This document shows, one piece after another, positions 34,613-48,700 of a stretch of DNA of 64,000 bases. Below the pieces are notes generated by a model. It was not told where the DNA came from. It saw only the letters and a list, made by a program, of their open reading frames with translations, and made no database searches. Positions within the stretch are counted from its first letter, which is position 1, and each line of letters opens with the position of its first letter. This stretch comes from Hyalella azteca (lineage: Eukaryota; Arthropoda; Malacostraca; Amphipoda; Hyalellidae), in assembly GCF_000764305.2 (NCBI RefSeq), contig NW_025933040.1, forward strand, positions 1-64,000. Reading direction: 5' to 3'. Position numbers and translations under genes: made by a program.

Positions 34613-37600
34613 ATGATAGCCTTGCTTATGATAATTTACCAATGGGCGCTAACCATCTTTGACTTGGTCCATTTTGTGTTTCTTGTGGGCTGGCTTTACC
34701 TTGTTGCCATTTTCCGACTCTTTGTTCCAAATCAGAAGAAGTCTCTCTCTGGACAAGTGGCCATGGTAAGATTTTTATATTTTAGATTTATCAGTTGCTA
34801 CTGCTTGAATCCTAAGAAAATTTTTTCATTTGTGTTCATTGTCCATTTTGTTTCTATCAATGATCATGATCATTTTCATTTTCTTTCAATGATCATTTCA
34901 AACATGTTTGTTCTAGAATCTTGATTAAAAATCATGTTATTGGTTTCAAATGTGAAACGTTTCTTATCAAATGCAAGCTTGAGCTATATTTATAAGCAAG
35001 ACTGAAATTTATTCATATGTTAAAACCTCCTTTACTATTTAACGTACAAGTAGCTAAGCAGTGCAATTTCATTCAATCCTTGTCTACTGAAAATTTTGTT
35101 CATTCAAATGATGTTTGGGCTGTTTGAAGTCAAGCCTCTACTGTGGATCAATAAGCAACAATAACCCAAGATATATTTTCTTTCAAGTTTACCAATTGGT
35201 ATTTTTCTGGCTGAAAATTTTTCTTTTCAAATGTTGAAGCAATTTCAAACCATTGTATAAGACTAGTGGTGCATAATAGAAATGTACTTTTTGTGTTTTA
35301 TATGCACTTATTATATTCTATTGTTTGCTGGAGTATGTGCTTTGTTCAACAGAAGCTGTACATTTTCTCCAACTTCTAAGAATAGAGGCCCAGAAATACC
35401 AGGCATCTGCTACAATGTTATCTTGATATGTAGTAGAATGACATTCTCCATTAGCATTGTATTGAAATAACTGCAGCAGCAATATGAACCACTTGATCAA
35501 GCTGATTGTCTCAACAAATATTTTGTCTCAAATATCTCAACAAAAGTGCCTATTCATGCATTGTTTGTATGGGATTTAAGCATTGTTATTTTTGGAATAA
35601 ATGTATTCTGTTCTGACTAATTTGAGATTCCCATTGCACTGTTTCACCAGGTCACAGGAGCAGGCCATGGCATCGGCAAAGAACTAGCACTGCAACTGTC
35701 CAGGCTTGGGGTTAAAGTTGTGTGCTGTGACATCAATGAAGTAAGATCCTAATGATGTTTCCTTTCAATTCCACAATAATGTTATAGTCTTCCTCTCAAA
35801 TACCTTCAATCGTGATTTGGAAGTGAAGTTAAAACACGGAATTGAATGTTTGAACTCTGAAAGCAAAGTTGTATATGGCATAAAGACAGGTTTATGCTTT
35901 TCCTTCAATGCTGTAACTTTAACTTTTAAAAAATATTTCGCTATTAATTACCTATCTGTTGAGACTTCTTCATATGAATTTAATGCATTTTACTTCTTGC
36001 TAAATCATGAATAGAACCCTTGTTGAAAAGGTTCTATATTTGCATATGATTAAAGTTTGTATATTTTTTATGTCTGTTTTATCATAACCTGAGTTGTGTA
36101 AGCAAATTTTACACCACATTTCTTGAATTAATTTTCGCCCAAGTGCATCAATTCTTGCAGAAATTATTTGCATCTTTCCATAGCAGCTTTATGCATAAGA
36201 AAACAAAAAACAAGGCAACCTTTTAGTGTCTATTGGCATATCACTCATTCCTTGCAGACAATATTAAACATTGGATTAATATTATAGGTAGCAAAATGGT
36301 ATTTCTGTATTATGCAAAGGCATGAAGGCTTCAACTCTAGTTTTTAGAAATGTGTGCTAACAAATTGAATTGCTATACTATGAACAAATAATTCAACTTT
36401 GGATATGATTGTTGTACATTGTTCCTGCATTTCCTTTACCCAAGAAAAAAATCACCAGATGCCATACTTGCATTGCAGGCTAAATATGAGTTTTATTTAT
36501 GATGTGATGGAATAGCTTGTGAAATGCTAAGTGCTTTTCAGGCATGGAATCAAAATACTGTTGAAGCCATCAAAGCTGAGGCTGGTGTGGCCTGGGGTTA
36601 CAAATGTGATGTCAGCAGTGCTTCCTGCGTCCATGATGTGTCAAGCATGGTGAGCACAGGTTAAAGTACAAGTCAACATCATATGTGTTGATGTTGACTT
36701 CAACTTTGTTAGCCAAGTATCTCCACATAATCATTTGTAGCACCTCATGCATCTGTGATGTGTCAAGCATGGTGAGCATGGGTTCTGGTCAACATCACAA
36801 TATGTGTTGATGTTGAATTCAACATTGTTAGTCAAGTGTTTGCATAAAATCATTTGTGTGAAAGCTAGTGAGCTTCAGTGACTAAAAATTCTGGAAAAAC
36901 ATGAGAGAAAATGTCTGAATAATTGCGAGTAGAAAAAATAAGGATATAGAGCATAAATTGCCTTAATGTACAAAGTGCAAATTATAGATAATGTAATCAA
37001 AGATAAAATATTTTATTAGGTAATTTTTAAGATTTGCTAAGCACACAGTTTAAATAATTTAAACAATCAAATATAGAATGTGGATGTAAAAAATGTCAAT
37101 ATTCAGTTCAAAGTCAGGGCATGTGTAAACCTTTGTTTTCTATTGTTTCAGATCCGCAAAGAAGTTGGGGATATCGACATCCTGATCAACAATGCAGGGA
37201 TCATGCCGTGCAAATCCTTCCTCCAGCACTCAGCTCAGGACGTCGAGAAGCTTTTTGCCATCAATGTTATGTCACATTTTCATGTCAGTTTAACATTTAG
37301 GCACATTGATTACAAACATCGTCTATGTTAAAAGTTCATTTCCTGAGCAGTGTTTTTTTTTCATTCATATTAACAATTGCCTTATTTTCATTTTGTGAAT
37401 AAGTTATTGGAGGAAAAAAGTACCTGAAATCCTGTACTCACCCTCCTTCTCTGGTCACAAAAACAGACTGTTTAATAGAAGAAATAATTTATGGTTGTAT
37501 TATAATTTAAGATAATGCATTTGATTTATGTAAAATTAATGATCAGACACAGTTGTGTTGTAACGTTTTCATGTGTAATGAAATATATTTCTTACTGATA

Positions 37601-40600
37601 ATTCTTTTTTATCTTCAGTAGGAATGCCTGTGAGTAAAATCTCATTGCCAGTTTCAATCACAACAAACAAGACGACCTGTAGTTTCATCAACACTACCGT
37701 ATATTCTGTTGAAGAGTGACCTACTTCTATCAAGTTATTTCAATGTTCGAGATTTGTTGAGGAACAATTAACCTGCCTTGAATAGAATATGTTCAATCTA
37801 AAAGAATTATTTACTAGATACCTGCATTCTATACTTTGTTCCAACTGTGGATAAATGTACCGAAAAGCCCTCTCCTAAACCTGTATTTTCAATGCAAAAA
37901 TCAAAATCCATCTGTATGCTGTAATTAAATTTTTGATTAGCATCTCCTGAAAATGTCATATCTCTTAAATTCACAAATTATTAACAGGATATATGTTGTA
38001 AATGGAATTTTTAATGATAGGTTTCAATTGAGCAGACGCTGCGTGAGTGGCTGCCGGTATTCATGTCCCGCGGTGACGGTCACATCGTGGCGCTGTCCTC
38101 CATCGCAGGCCTCATGGGCACCAGCAACCTCGTGCCATACTGCGCCACCAAGCACGCCATACGAGGTTCCTGTTCTCTATTTTGTCTTTATTCTGTGCTG
38201 TATCATTGTTTCACTGAATCCTGTATTTATTTACATAGTGTATACGAACAACCTTGTGTTGGTTATTGTAATGCGCCGCCAAATATGCCATACAATGTCC
38301 TCGCTCTCAGTTTAACACTGTATTTCTCTGCTATTTACCATTCATTCTCTGAATCCTGTCTTTCTTTACATAGTGTACTTCATATATCATTTTTTAAACT
38401 AAATGTGGCAGCTAAAACTTGCGGAGACATGTGAGCCTCAAGCTGTAAATATCAGTTGGAAAACTGTTTGAACTTTTTCTAATCCATATTTTTCAAATCT
38501 ATTCAATTTCCAATTTTTTTTTCACCGATTGTTTCCCAATTATGAAAGTTCTTGTAACACACCATCTAACCAATGAGATATTGGACGGTAAAAAAATTAT
38601 GATCGACGTGCTTTGCCTTGCGCACGTGAAGCCCATCAGGATATCCAAAATATTTCATATTGCTCAACAATGGGAGTTTGTCTCGAGTCTTGACTAGTTA
38701 TTGTGTTATCTGCTTTACATTTAGTACTAATATTTTATTATTGTCATGATTGATTTTGTCGGGCGATTCATCATTCTGATTTCATGACAGGTCTGATGGA
38801 GGGTCTGAAAGAAGAACTTCGCTTTGATAACCGATATCCTGGCATCAAGTTGACGACTGTGCATCCGTTTGTTGTTGAGACTGGCCTGGCAAAAAGTTAT
38901 AGGATCAGGTGCGACTGCAATTAGCCATCTGATGCCATTTCATCAATTGCGCTAAATGTCTTAATTTTTTTAAACGATAGGATGGATGTTCATGCCCATC
39001 TTTTATTACGTTATAAACTGTGGGAAATCAGAAACTGCTTGTTTCTGTAAGAAGTTTTTGTATCACTGAAGCTTTGATGTTACTTAAATTGAGTAATTTA
39101 AACGCCATATATGTTTGAATTCTGTTTTCAATTCACATTCAATTGATTTTCTCAAGCACATGCCACGGACATGATGAAACTGGCATTCGAGTGCGCACTG
39201 TGATCTCTGCATCAGGAGCTTTTATAACGCTAATTTGTTCCTACTCTCCTTTGGCTGAGCTTTTAAAATAGAATAGTGAGTTTAATATGAGTCTGCTGGA
39301 AATAATTAGTACAATGAATAGCTCACAATTCTCCTCATCTACCTTGTTCAGTTTTTCACATTTTCTCTCCATGAAATAATTGTGAGACACACACGATAAG
39401 TCTCGTTCTTTCCCCATTCAGTAGGAAAACATGGTGCTGTTAAGTTCTTTTTTTCGCGGTCAAACATATCCTTTTTAAATCTTGAACACTGTTTAGCTCA
39501 CAGGTTATTCCCCCTGGAAAAGAGGTCACTTAAGGCGTGTTGTCACTCCAATTTTGAGCGCCCGCTTTACTTACTTTTTGACACTCTTTATTTTCTTTAC
39601 ACTCGCTCCTGCTCTCGGTATCCGACTAAAGGGCTTGGTTAATTTAGAACTTTAAAATCAAAAAACAACACCAAGTAAATGCATCATATCGTCATTGTAA
39701 ACATTGATAACTTTACTTGTACTTATCTTTGCTTTTAAATTCTTGACGAACTTTCTCTTAAAGCAAACTAACGAAGTAGGTCTCAGTTCTGATGTTAGGT
39801 TTAGGTTGATGTCTAGGCGGGACTGATGCACCGCAAACTCTTGCATTGCATGAGTGTCCTTGTTTCTGTTTCTAATTTCTTCTTATCACGGAAATGTTAA
39901 TGCTGCATCTTGCAGCCGGTCTCATGACACTTGTCGTCTAAATATTCTTAGGTATCGTTTCTGTTGCTGCGGTGACGAATAAATAAAAGATTTGTGAATG
40001 AAATGCGACAATTGCGTGTCTTCATTCTGGCAAGGGAAAGTTGTCAATGGCAACAGAGCAAGAAAATTATTTCTTTTAAACTGTTGTGTTGTTGCTATCG
40101 GAAACATTGGTGCTCTGCACTGCTATTTGCCAGTGCACAAAAATTTTAATATCTCTAAAGTTTTTTCAGTTGAATAAATCGAGTTGTCCAAAAGAAGCTT
40201 CATTACCTGAAGCTATCGGTAAGATTTTTTTTCGTAGATAATCTGCCTTTGTGGTCTGATATTTAATTAGTCGTTGTAACATAGGAGAGATCTAACTTTC
40301 CATTGCTCTTCTTTGGTGAATTTACTATGAATTTTTATTCTTTCTGCTAAAAAATCAGGTCCTCCATTGTTTCTGCGCAGGAGATGCAATACCGATTAAC
40401 CCTACTAGTTTTGTCGCGATTGCCATACTCTAGCGAATGTTGTAGACTAATGTAGAGGTATACTCAAGCTAAATGTTATAAGTTTTGCAGTAAATATTTT
40501 TGGCATCTTCATGTCAATTTTGTGGCTTTGAAATTTTTGGTGAAGAGTTGAAGTTTATGCAGGTTCCCGTTGTTCAACCCCGTGACTACCCCAGCGGACG

Positions 40601-41478
40601 CGGCGAGCATCATCATTGATGGCATCCAACGGGAGCATTACGTCGTCAGCATCCCTAAGAAAGACTTCTACTTCCTCAAGCTCTTCAGGTAACCCCATGA
40701 AGAGATCACACCCGTCAGCACGTCTTCATGACACCATTTTACTTGCTCAAAAATGCCCTATCATTCGATCGTAAATAATTCATTTGTTTCCAACCTCATC
40801 TTCACTTCCTCTCTTTCTCACGTGTAGTGTCGAAATGATAATTATAATTTTGCTGTCCTCTAGAGTTATTCCAGTTCAGCTTCTCTTGTTTTCTGTCGCT
40901 GTATTCCTTGCAGCTATGTCTGTCGTAGAAGTTTATCGTCTCAACCTTTTCACTTACGTAAAATGTATTCCAGTTAGTGGGTGGTGCTTCTTGAAAGCAC
41001 AGCTTTTCACCAATAGCTACAAATGTAAAGTTTTAAATATTTGTTGATTGAAATTTTTAACAATCTTTTTTATTTAAAGCCGTATTCAAAGATAACTCAT
41101 GATAACGGGACCTAGTTGAAGAGGTAGTTGTACAGGAACACAAGTAGATCAACAAGCAAGACTGAAGAGATGCTCAGATGATATCAATCGCTCGTTTTAT
41201 GTGACGATATGGAGTTACTTTGCTATCTATTATGTAACATGAGCTCTCATTTTACAGTGATCTCAAAGCATTTTTTGGTGTGCAAAAATGTGGATCTCTT
41301 CACCTCAATTTTATTACGTGTTCGAATATTCTGTTTATTCTACATGTGTTGTCAATTGTAAACATCATGCAGCACTCAACATTTTTCTTTCGTTGCTCGC
41401 AGTGTGCTGCCTCTCTCGATTCAACACGCCTTGAGTGACCTCTTGGAAGCTGAAGTTGACGAGGAAACGGATTCTTGA
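34613..41478 (+). CDS. Membrane-anchored short-chain dehydrogenase/reductase (SDR16C / 17-beta-HSD11-like)
   Basis: NAD(P)-dependent oxidoreductase of the extended retinol/steroid dehydrogenase group, expected at the ER or lipid-droplet membrane. Coding exons: 34613-34765, 35651-35740, 36542-36649, 37152-37283, 38021-38165, 38791-38908, 40563-40688, 41403-41478. Phases agree and the product is 315 aa, normal for the family. Residues 5-37 form an N-terminal hydrophobic anchor. The Rossmann cofactor loop is TGAGHGIG (53-60), followed by NNAG (130-133), N155, S188 in ALSSIAG and the catalytic YCATK (Y201, K205). HAIRGLMEGLKEEL follows the active site as in SDR16C enzymes. The ATG exon begins at an acceptor at 34566, so there is a separate leader exon upstream. 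The exon-5 donor (CGAG/GTTCCT) is weak, and exon 3 is followed by a duplicated donor. The substrate cannot be read from sequence; retinol, sterol and fatty-alcohol relatives are all possible. Confidence 0.94.
36635..36868. repeat. 122-bp tandem duplication copying the SDR exon-3 end and donor
   Basis: The first copy begins GATGTGTCAAGC at 36635, inside the exon, and crosses the true donor at 36650. The second begins at 36757 and recreates GTGTCAAGCATGGTGAGC with a decoy donor at 36772. The intronic part (TATGTGTTGATGTTGA, AAAATCATTTGTG-like) is also duplicated. Reading from the first donor meets a stop within five codons, so decoy use would truncate the protein. Confidence 0.85.
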
Positions 41479-42765
41479 AGTACTTCGGCGGCAACTAATT
41501 CCCCACCAGACCTTCAATGAGAAGACTTTCAATGAGACCACCTTGCCTTCATACTAGAATGACGGCCCCTAGTGCCTTCAGACTGAGTGACGCTGCTGTG
41601 ACGACTTTAATGCCTTTACTCTCTTCCATTTGTTGCTGCTTACTAATAATAATTTCTTGCATTCTAGCTTGTCAAGTGACGTTTTTTTATGTGCTTGTTT
41701 CATAATTTATAGACGTGTGATAAAATAACGGATTTGAAGATGATTGTTTGATATGATTTATGTAAGTTAAACCGTTTAATAATAGAATTTTCAACCTTAG
41801 ATCAATTAGCAAGTACTCAGGAAAATGTTTGCTTACCCTTCTCAATGATTAAACAATCAAATCAAATTTCACTCGCTTGAAAGTTATTAAGAAAAAGATG
41901 TCACCAATATTGTAAAATGTTTGACTTTTCCAAGCAACTATTGAAGTCATAATATTATTCTTATGCTTCCTCCGTATCACGAATTGCAAGCAATTTCATC
42001 CTTACTTTCTCTCTTTATTGAAAGTGAATAGCGCGCCACAAAAATTACTACAATTTCCCATGTATCTATAATAAACATAAGCTTGTCAATGTGCTTCCTC
42101 AGTACCGGAATTGCATTCAATTCTAATAGCATGAAAAATTGCATGCAATTTCAGTCATGTTGTTTACTACGTAAGAGGCTGTACTATGTAGCTGTTCCCG
42201 ATGCTGAACGCTTACTTATTTTGTACCGCTTGTACCAATGTATCAGCGCAGTGTGCCATTTCTTGTAGTAAAATTAATATACTGTTCAAAGTTGAGCGGA
42301 AAATCTAAAATAGTTTCATTTCTTATGACCACGGAGTTCTCGGTCCGTGTCGTGAGGTTAGTTCTATGAATGTGCATAGTAATATGAAATATTAAATAGT
42401 GCCATGAAATTATTTTCGCTGAGTCGTCCTGAACTTGCTGTGCGTAGCTTAGCTGGATACATCATGTGTGGGAACGTTACGCATATCGCCGTATGAGCTT
42501 TTGTTGAATTTTGTATTTGAAAGTACTCAGATTTTAAATATGGTACTAAGTATACTTATTAGAATATTCTCAGATAAACTAAATTTTGTAATTGAATTTA
42601 CTCAAATCGTAATTTTGTCTACTCTTTTATAGTCATAATATTAAATGGTTACCTTTCTTGAAATTTTTTTTCATTTCAGACGTCCTTATGCTGATAATTT
42701 CTTGTATTCTCAGTCTTTCTCCTTACGATCTCGGCTCGTACGTTTGAGTGACGAGTAAGTAATTA
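41479..42765. other. SDR 3' UTR and flank
   Basis: The first AATAAA downstream of the stop is at 42070-42075, which would give a 3' UTR of about 610 nt. Nothing else structured was seen. Confidence 0.45.
42070..42075 (+). other. Candidate polyadenylation signal of the SDR gene
   Basis: AATAAA within CTATAATAAACATAAG, about 590 nt after the stop codon. Position and motif only. Confidence 0.35.
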
Positions 42766-43058
42766 TTGTTAGAGGGCAAAAAGATTTTGGTATCAAGCGG
42801 TTTTAGGAGCCAACGTCAGCAGAAACAATCAGTCCCCACACACCTGGAGGCCCTAAGGTCCCCACGTAACAAGTATCTGTATAGTCCGTTTAGGAGCACC
42901 AAACTAAGGCCATGCTGCAAGAACCACTTTGGACGGCTAACAATCGCTGGCTTCTCTCATTTCGGTGCCGTTACCTCTGCGCTACAGTGGCGCCCACCAA
43001 ACCAACACTCGGCCGCTATAGAATTTGACATTATATACGTAGATTAATTATACCTGCN
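42766..43058. other. GC-richer block ending at an ambiguous base; possible retroelement edge
   Basis: This block is richer in C and G than its surroundings and has a 93-codon plus frame with no family I recognise. Near 42989 the sequence CTACAGTGGCGCCCA resembles the end of an LTR (CA) plus one base and the first nine bases of a tRNA-Lys primer-binding site. Agreement stops after nine bases, and no partner LTR or coding region follows. An N at 43058 shows an assembly junction close by that may have removed the rest. Confidence 0.25.
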
Positions 43059-44749
43059 TTAGCTACAACTCTGCGCATCATCTTTTTCATTATGCAAGAA
43101 GAGCCTTCTAAGCTGGAAACCTGACCATCCCACCATTATTTTTTAGAGGAAAAGAAATTCTGTCTTGATATGTTGCCTGTTTCTTCACTAATTCTACATG
43201 AAATGGATTAAAAAATATTCAATTTGAAGTGTTTCCGAGGGCATACCATATTTTACTTTTGTATCTAGTGGTTCATCATACATACATGTACGCATTAACA
43301 TTACATTTTACCCTCTTTTGTAGTTTAATACCTACAGTACTTCTTACATGATTACGTGCTTTTCTTTACTAATAACAATGTCTTGAATTTCAATATTCAT
43401 TTATTTATTCACTTGATCCTTGACTATGAGGAATCATTTATTATCTTTCACACCTGCAGTGCTTCCTTGTGTTGCGAATGAGTAATGAATGCAACGAATA
43501 TTGAATTTAAAGCAATAATGTTATCCTTTTTTGAATGAATTTGTGCGATTTCTTCGCACCGTACCGTAAAAATTAGTCCGATCTGAACTCGCCCTTTTGA
43601 ATTGTGGCATATCTGCTTTTTATACCCTTTCCAGTTTTCGTCGAATTAATTTAGGAGTAATAAACTGACAACTACCTCAACGTATTTACAATTATTAGCC
43701 GATTTATACACAAATGACATAATTTTAATGATGAATGAAATGTCGATCATAAACGCTTTATGGCCGAAAGTAATGAGAGCGTATTCTGTGTGGTGGAAAT
43801 ATCTATATGATCAAGCTAAATTATTTTTAAAACTGCATATAAAAATGGTTAAATGGAAAAATAGAATAAAAATGGCAATGGGAGAATTTGCACGCATGCC
43901 ATAGGATAATTGTAGGTTTTATGTTAGACGATACAATTTATTTTTTGTCGAGCGACAGTATACGCTCGCGGTCGCCGCGACACGCAGCTCTATAAAAAAA
44001 TAAGTCTACACGCCTAAAGAAATCAGGTTTTTTATTTTGTCGTATAGCCTTCTCATTTCTATTGAGTAAAGACGTCATGGTGATGCAATTAAAAATTGAT
44101 GCTTCAACCAAAGCCAGCCATGCAGCCTGGTTTATGCTATTTTGTTATTCTTTTAAATCAAGGTCAGACTATTCCGAATTGAACTTGAATTTTATAGTTA
44201 AAGAATTTTTTTATTTAGTAAGTAATTCTTAGTGTGATGATTTTTTTGAAGTAAAATGTGCCAACAATTCGAGGGAATTTTTTTCCTCTACCCAATTGAC
44301 TGCAAATAACGTTAGACGATTTCATTAGACGTAAACTGGATGCATTGAATATTTAGAAAGCTGAGCCATATTATTAGGAATAATACAATAAACTGAATAA
44401 CGTTTTCGAGTTGTGCAATGACAATCTGTTCTTTTATGGGATTCACAATATAACCAGAGGATCTGTAAGTTCCTCTATGAAAAAAACTCACTCCGGGTTT
44501 TCATCGTGCAATCCTGCATATACACAATATTTTTTCTTGTGTGGTGCAGTTCTCGCGTCAGGTTCCATGTATTTTATTATAAAGGATTGAAGAATAACTG
44601 GAACATTTTCAGGGCTAACGGTAGCAGAAAATATCATAAGTGTCATAATTTAGCCATTTATATCCTTGACGACGGTACTCCTGAGAATACCGGTTCATAA
44701 ATTTCATATTTTCGCCTAGCATCGATCTCCTGTGTTGGCCGGTGGAGAA
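43059..44749. other. Intergenic DNA, no gene recognised
   Basis: AT-rich, without recognisable coding frames, RNA genes or notable repeats. Confidence 0.4.
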
Positions 44750-44806
44750 ATGTCGAGAAGGACGCTACGATTTGTGCAACGGCGGTTACTCGTTTTAGTT
44801 ACACAG
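44750..44806 (+). other. Candidate leader or first exon (unassigned)
   Basis: An ATG in fair context (GGAGAAATGT) opens 19 codons, rich in Arg and Leu, that end at a strong donor (ACACAG/GTAAGT). The exon leaves phase 0, so it cannot splice in frame to the phase-1 SLC17 exons downstream. It may be an untranslated exon, belong to another gene, or be chance. Confidence 0.2.
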
Positions 44807-45689
44807 GTAAGTAATTCATATGCATCACTCTAACGAGGTTGTCTTGAAAATTTTATGTAACCTATGCTTGTTCTCACTTCTTTCTCTCACTGTTCTATAT
44901 TTTAGCTTGCAATTAAAACTTGTACCATTTGTTTAATATTTTATCATGAGAAGACCTGTCTTGAAGTTTGACATGATTTGTGTATCTCACTGCCTTACGA
45001 TACACCAAATTGAATTGCTTAAACCAGATATAGGCCTACGCTTAACCTTTTATTTATCAATCTAAGATTTTTTTTCATATGCGTCTCATTCAATTCAAAG
45101 AACACACAAAAAGGGCGCTCGAGCGTTACGCTTATTCTGTCGTGGAAGTTATACCGAATGCCCAAGTAACAGAAAAAGGTTAGTTGGGATTTTAGATAAG
45201 AGATAACAAGGCAGTAACATGAACCATTTTCACGAACGTCGGGCACTCGCAAACGTCACGAGGTCACCTTCAAACGCCCTCCCTCAAGATCGCCAGTTAC
45301 TGACAAATCCAGTTGCCCGTTTCATTTTTCAATCGGTTTTCGGCACGTTTTATTTTTCTGATACGCGCTTCTTGTACAATGTTACGCCTTATCGATTAAA
45401 AAAATGTATGAGGCTTTGCAGTAGATTTTTTACTAACGAGCTTTCAATAAGTTTGCCGTCGTATGGTCTTGTAGATTGAAGACTTTGTTTTGACCTGCAC
45501 AGCCTTGCTACTCGATGTCCATTCTGCCTCGTGAGTTGCTGCGCGTCAGGCAGTGAGGTTCAGTCTGCCGTGAGGGGTGGTGTGGCGCATACAGTAGCTG
45601 GTGAATCCTATGCCGGTCTCGCTTATTCAATATAATCGACGGACTGTATTATGAAAATTCTCTACAACCTGAATCTCGTGCAAGCCTAA

Positions 45690-45717
45690 ATGGAATCCGA
45701 ATCTAAGAAGTGCAAAG
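45690..45717 (+). other. Candidate alternative first coding exon of the SLC17 gene
   Basis: A TAA stop sits immediately before the ATG in frame (CCTAAATGG), so this would be a true N-terminus. It encodes MESESKKCK and one extra base, then GGTGTGTAAGT with a possible donor at 45718. It therefore leaves phase 1, exactly the phase required by the exon at 55895. The sequence before it (45480-45689) is richer in GC than its surroundings, as for a first exon. The donor is only moderate and the link to SLC17 is inferred. Confidence 0.35.
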
Positions 45718-48700
45718 GTGTGTAAGTCTTAACAGAACAAGTGTATGTGTAATTTTTAATCCTCTGAATAATGTAGGTAGTTAATCGTATTTGTATAGCT
45801 ACCTAGTCAGAATTTGCATGTCTCTATCTATTATGTTTGATGGATAATGTAAGGTAAATTTAAGAGTTTTTAGAACGATGCCACCAAAGCAGAGGAAAAC
45901 ACTTTGCACTGATTATGCTACCAAACTAAACAGAACATTATTTTTATATTATTAATACTAATATGAATATTCTAAATATTATGCCAATACTAGTACCAAT
46001 TTACCAGGATCTCATGCAAGCGCCATCGGAAAATTTGTATTACTCGACATATTTTAGGCTTTTATTTTAATGGATTTTCGATGAGAATACAGGTTGAGGA
46101 ATTGAGATAGCGAATAAAAACGAGGGCAGCCATAGTTGGCTGCTTGCTGCTTAGGCGTCGTGTCATGCGTTTTGCCGGCACCGCGCGCCAAGGGATGGAT
46201 ATCTGCTAAGTGCTGCTGTTATGACTGGTAAAACGTTTCAGTTCTCTGTTCTGGGAAGTACATAGTTCGTCATAGAGTTCACGATTAGGTTCATTGTGAC
46301 CCAGATCCTAGGTAACGTCAATGCTACTTTAGCTGTCAGTGACTTGTCACAACACTAATGTCGTTGACCTTCAATCCAAACGAAGTATTTTATAACCAAA
46401 ACTCTACCACGAGTTTCTGGAGAGATGAAAACAGCTTTGTATTTCGTTTGAGAGAACAAATGAGGAGTGGTTTGCAATGATAGCGGGTTTGTCTGAGGGA
46501 GCAACTGTATCTGTTATTAAGAGCGTAAAGAAATATTTGTAGTGTGTGGAGACTAAGGGAAATGGATAATGATGTCAGAGTTGGGTCATGGAGATATAGT
46601 GAACAGGGGCAGGGGAAGATGGAAGACCAAATTGATCTAGCCAAATGAAATGTGTATACCTTTGCTTCTATTCTTCGAAATGCCTGTCAATATTTTCTTT
46701 TTGAAGGTAATATATCCCTACGGAAAGATTTTATTTTGTTGCGTGGATGACCGGCCTACTGCTCTGAACGCAGGTCAACGAGCTGTCAATTCCACCCTAA
46801 ATGTAGTAATCGAACCCTACAAATCATATCATAGTTCTGACCTTTATTACCTTATACGGTTTTTAAAGGTTAGCTTCAAGTTAAGCGCAGTGTCTGCGGC
46901 GACTCGTGCATCACTGACGGTAGAGCTGTTGCGCATAACTGCCGTGTTTCTGTCAACTGTGCATTGTGCAAGCGTGCGACATCGCAAATGTAGATCTGAC
47001 CAGGCAGTTAGTTGCTATGGTTATAGTTTGTATAGGCTGATTACCTGCACATTGACTTTTGAAAGATTCCATTCGTTGATCATTGATTAAATCTGATTTC
47101 GTAACGTTCATGAAGAAAAATATGCAATAAAACTTGTAACAGTTTGGCCTAACAAAATGCAGCGAAGCATTCAAACACTCTAGTTTAATTTATATCAGAC
47201 CGACCGGCATTTATGGAGAAATTATGATTGACAAGTAGTAGCTTAACCAGGAAGGGTATACTATTCGTATCAAGTTAAGTCGATGGAGCATTTTAACGGG
47301 ACGTTTCATGTCAATTTGCCTTGTTAGGTTAAACTTGTGCAGCCAGTACCCGAACACGCAGGATAGCCCCCCATTGCAGGTTCGACTGCGAAACAGTATA
47401 ACGCATCTTAGCAGTTTAGATAACTCGTCTTAGTAGTCTTTTCTGGTGTAGTACGTTCTCAACGAAATATGGACCAGCAGGTTAACACCACTTTGCCGGC
47501 ACGGTTATCTAGTAGAAGTATGTTATTCCGACATGTACTCGCAGCAGGGCAGCCCTGCGTTGCATATTAAATCGGCAAAACCGCCTCGCTTCTCTAGTCT
47601 CTGCCCGGCGCCACTGTGACCGTTTATGGGCAACGCCTCATTTCGAGTTTGGCCTGTAAAATAAATTGTTAAAAGAAGAGATTTCTGAGGTACTTAACCC
47701 TGAGTACTACGCTGAGTTCTGAAGTACTTAACCCAAGATACTTTTATAACACTGAACTTCGGCATAAAGTACGACGTACGTATCAAATTTGTTTCACAGA
47801 GAAACAAATACGTTGGAATCCCTGACATCAGGCTTATAAACGAACCCACTGACTCAGTAATATGTAATGCAGACTACGCCTGTTTGTTCATTGAAAGATT
47901 AATACCGTCAACGGGGGGGGGATAAATATGAAAGGGTTTAACAATTTTTAAAGGAAACCTAAAACTTACATGATGCGTCGACGACGTTTTTGCGATAAAA
48001 ATAGTATGGATTACGCAAAAAAATTTTGTATACGTTCGGCGTCATGCCCATTTCGACCAGAACTGCTCCTGAACCTATCACGAAAAATCATTCAAAATTC
48101 TTGCTAGCATTAGTTGCAATATTACTCCTTCCATTAATATTTAATCCTTTTTTACTTACTGTAAAACACAATGAACGGATGTCAGTTCGCCCACTTTAAA
48201 TAGCCCGTTTTAAAGGGTAACATTCGCATCAACTTTCACCGAAGATTTACTGTTGGACTCCTTCCATGAGACCGGTTAAACCTCTCGTAGCTGTGCTCCG
48301 ATGCCTTCAGAACCACTCACTCAGAGAAAATAGTGGGACTTTGTCAAGATAACGAGGCACTTTCCGCCCATGTGCGGGTTATCTTGATCCAGTTTGGCAC
48401 AGCAAAATTTTAAATCATTGCTACGGGCAAGAAGCGTGTAATAATATGGACAATGTGACCTATTCATTTTTTTAATGCTCGCTTTTTAGCCTTGACGCTG
48501 CTAGGGATCATTGGCCTGCTTCGCTCCTTCATTTCCCATACCCCACGCGTCTTCCCATAGTCTCATGACCGTTCGTGTTGCCATATTTTATCACTACAAA
48601 TTCCGTTGCATTGTTGAGCCTCAATAATATGATTTGTGATCGCTTTTGCACCTTGCGTGAAAGATTCTAATAATATTAACAGAATTCAGAACTACCGGAA

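Noticed and set aside
47385..47400. tRNA B-box-like GGTTCGACTGC
   Set aside because: No A box or cloverleaf pairing upstream, so a tRNA gene is not supported.
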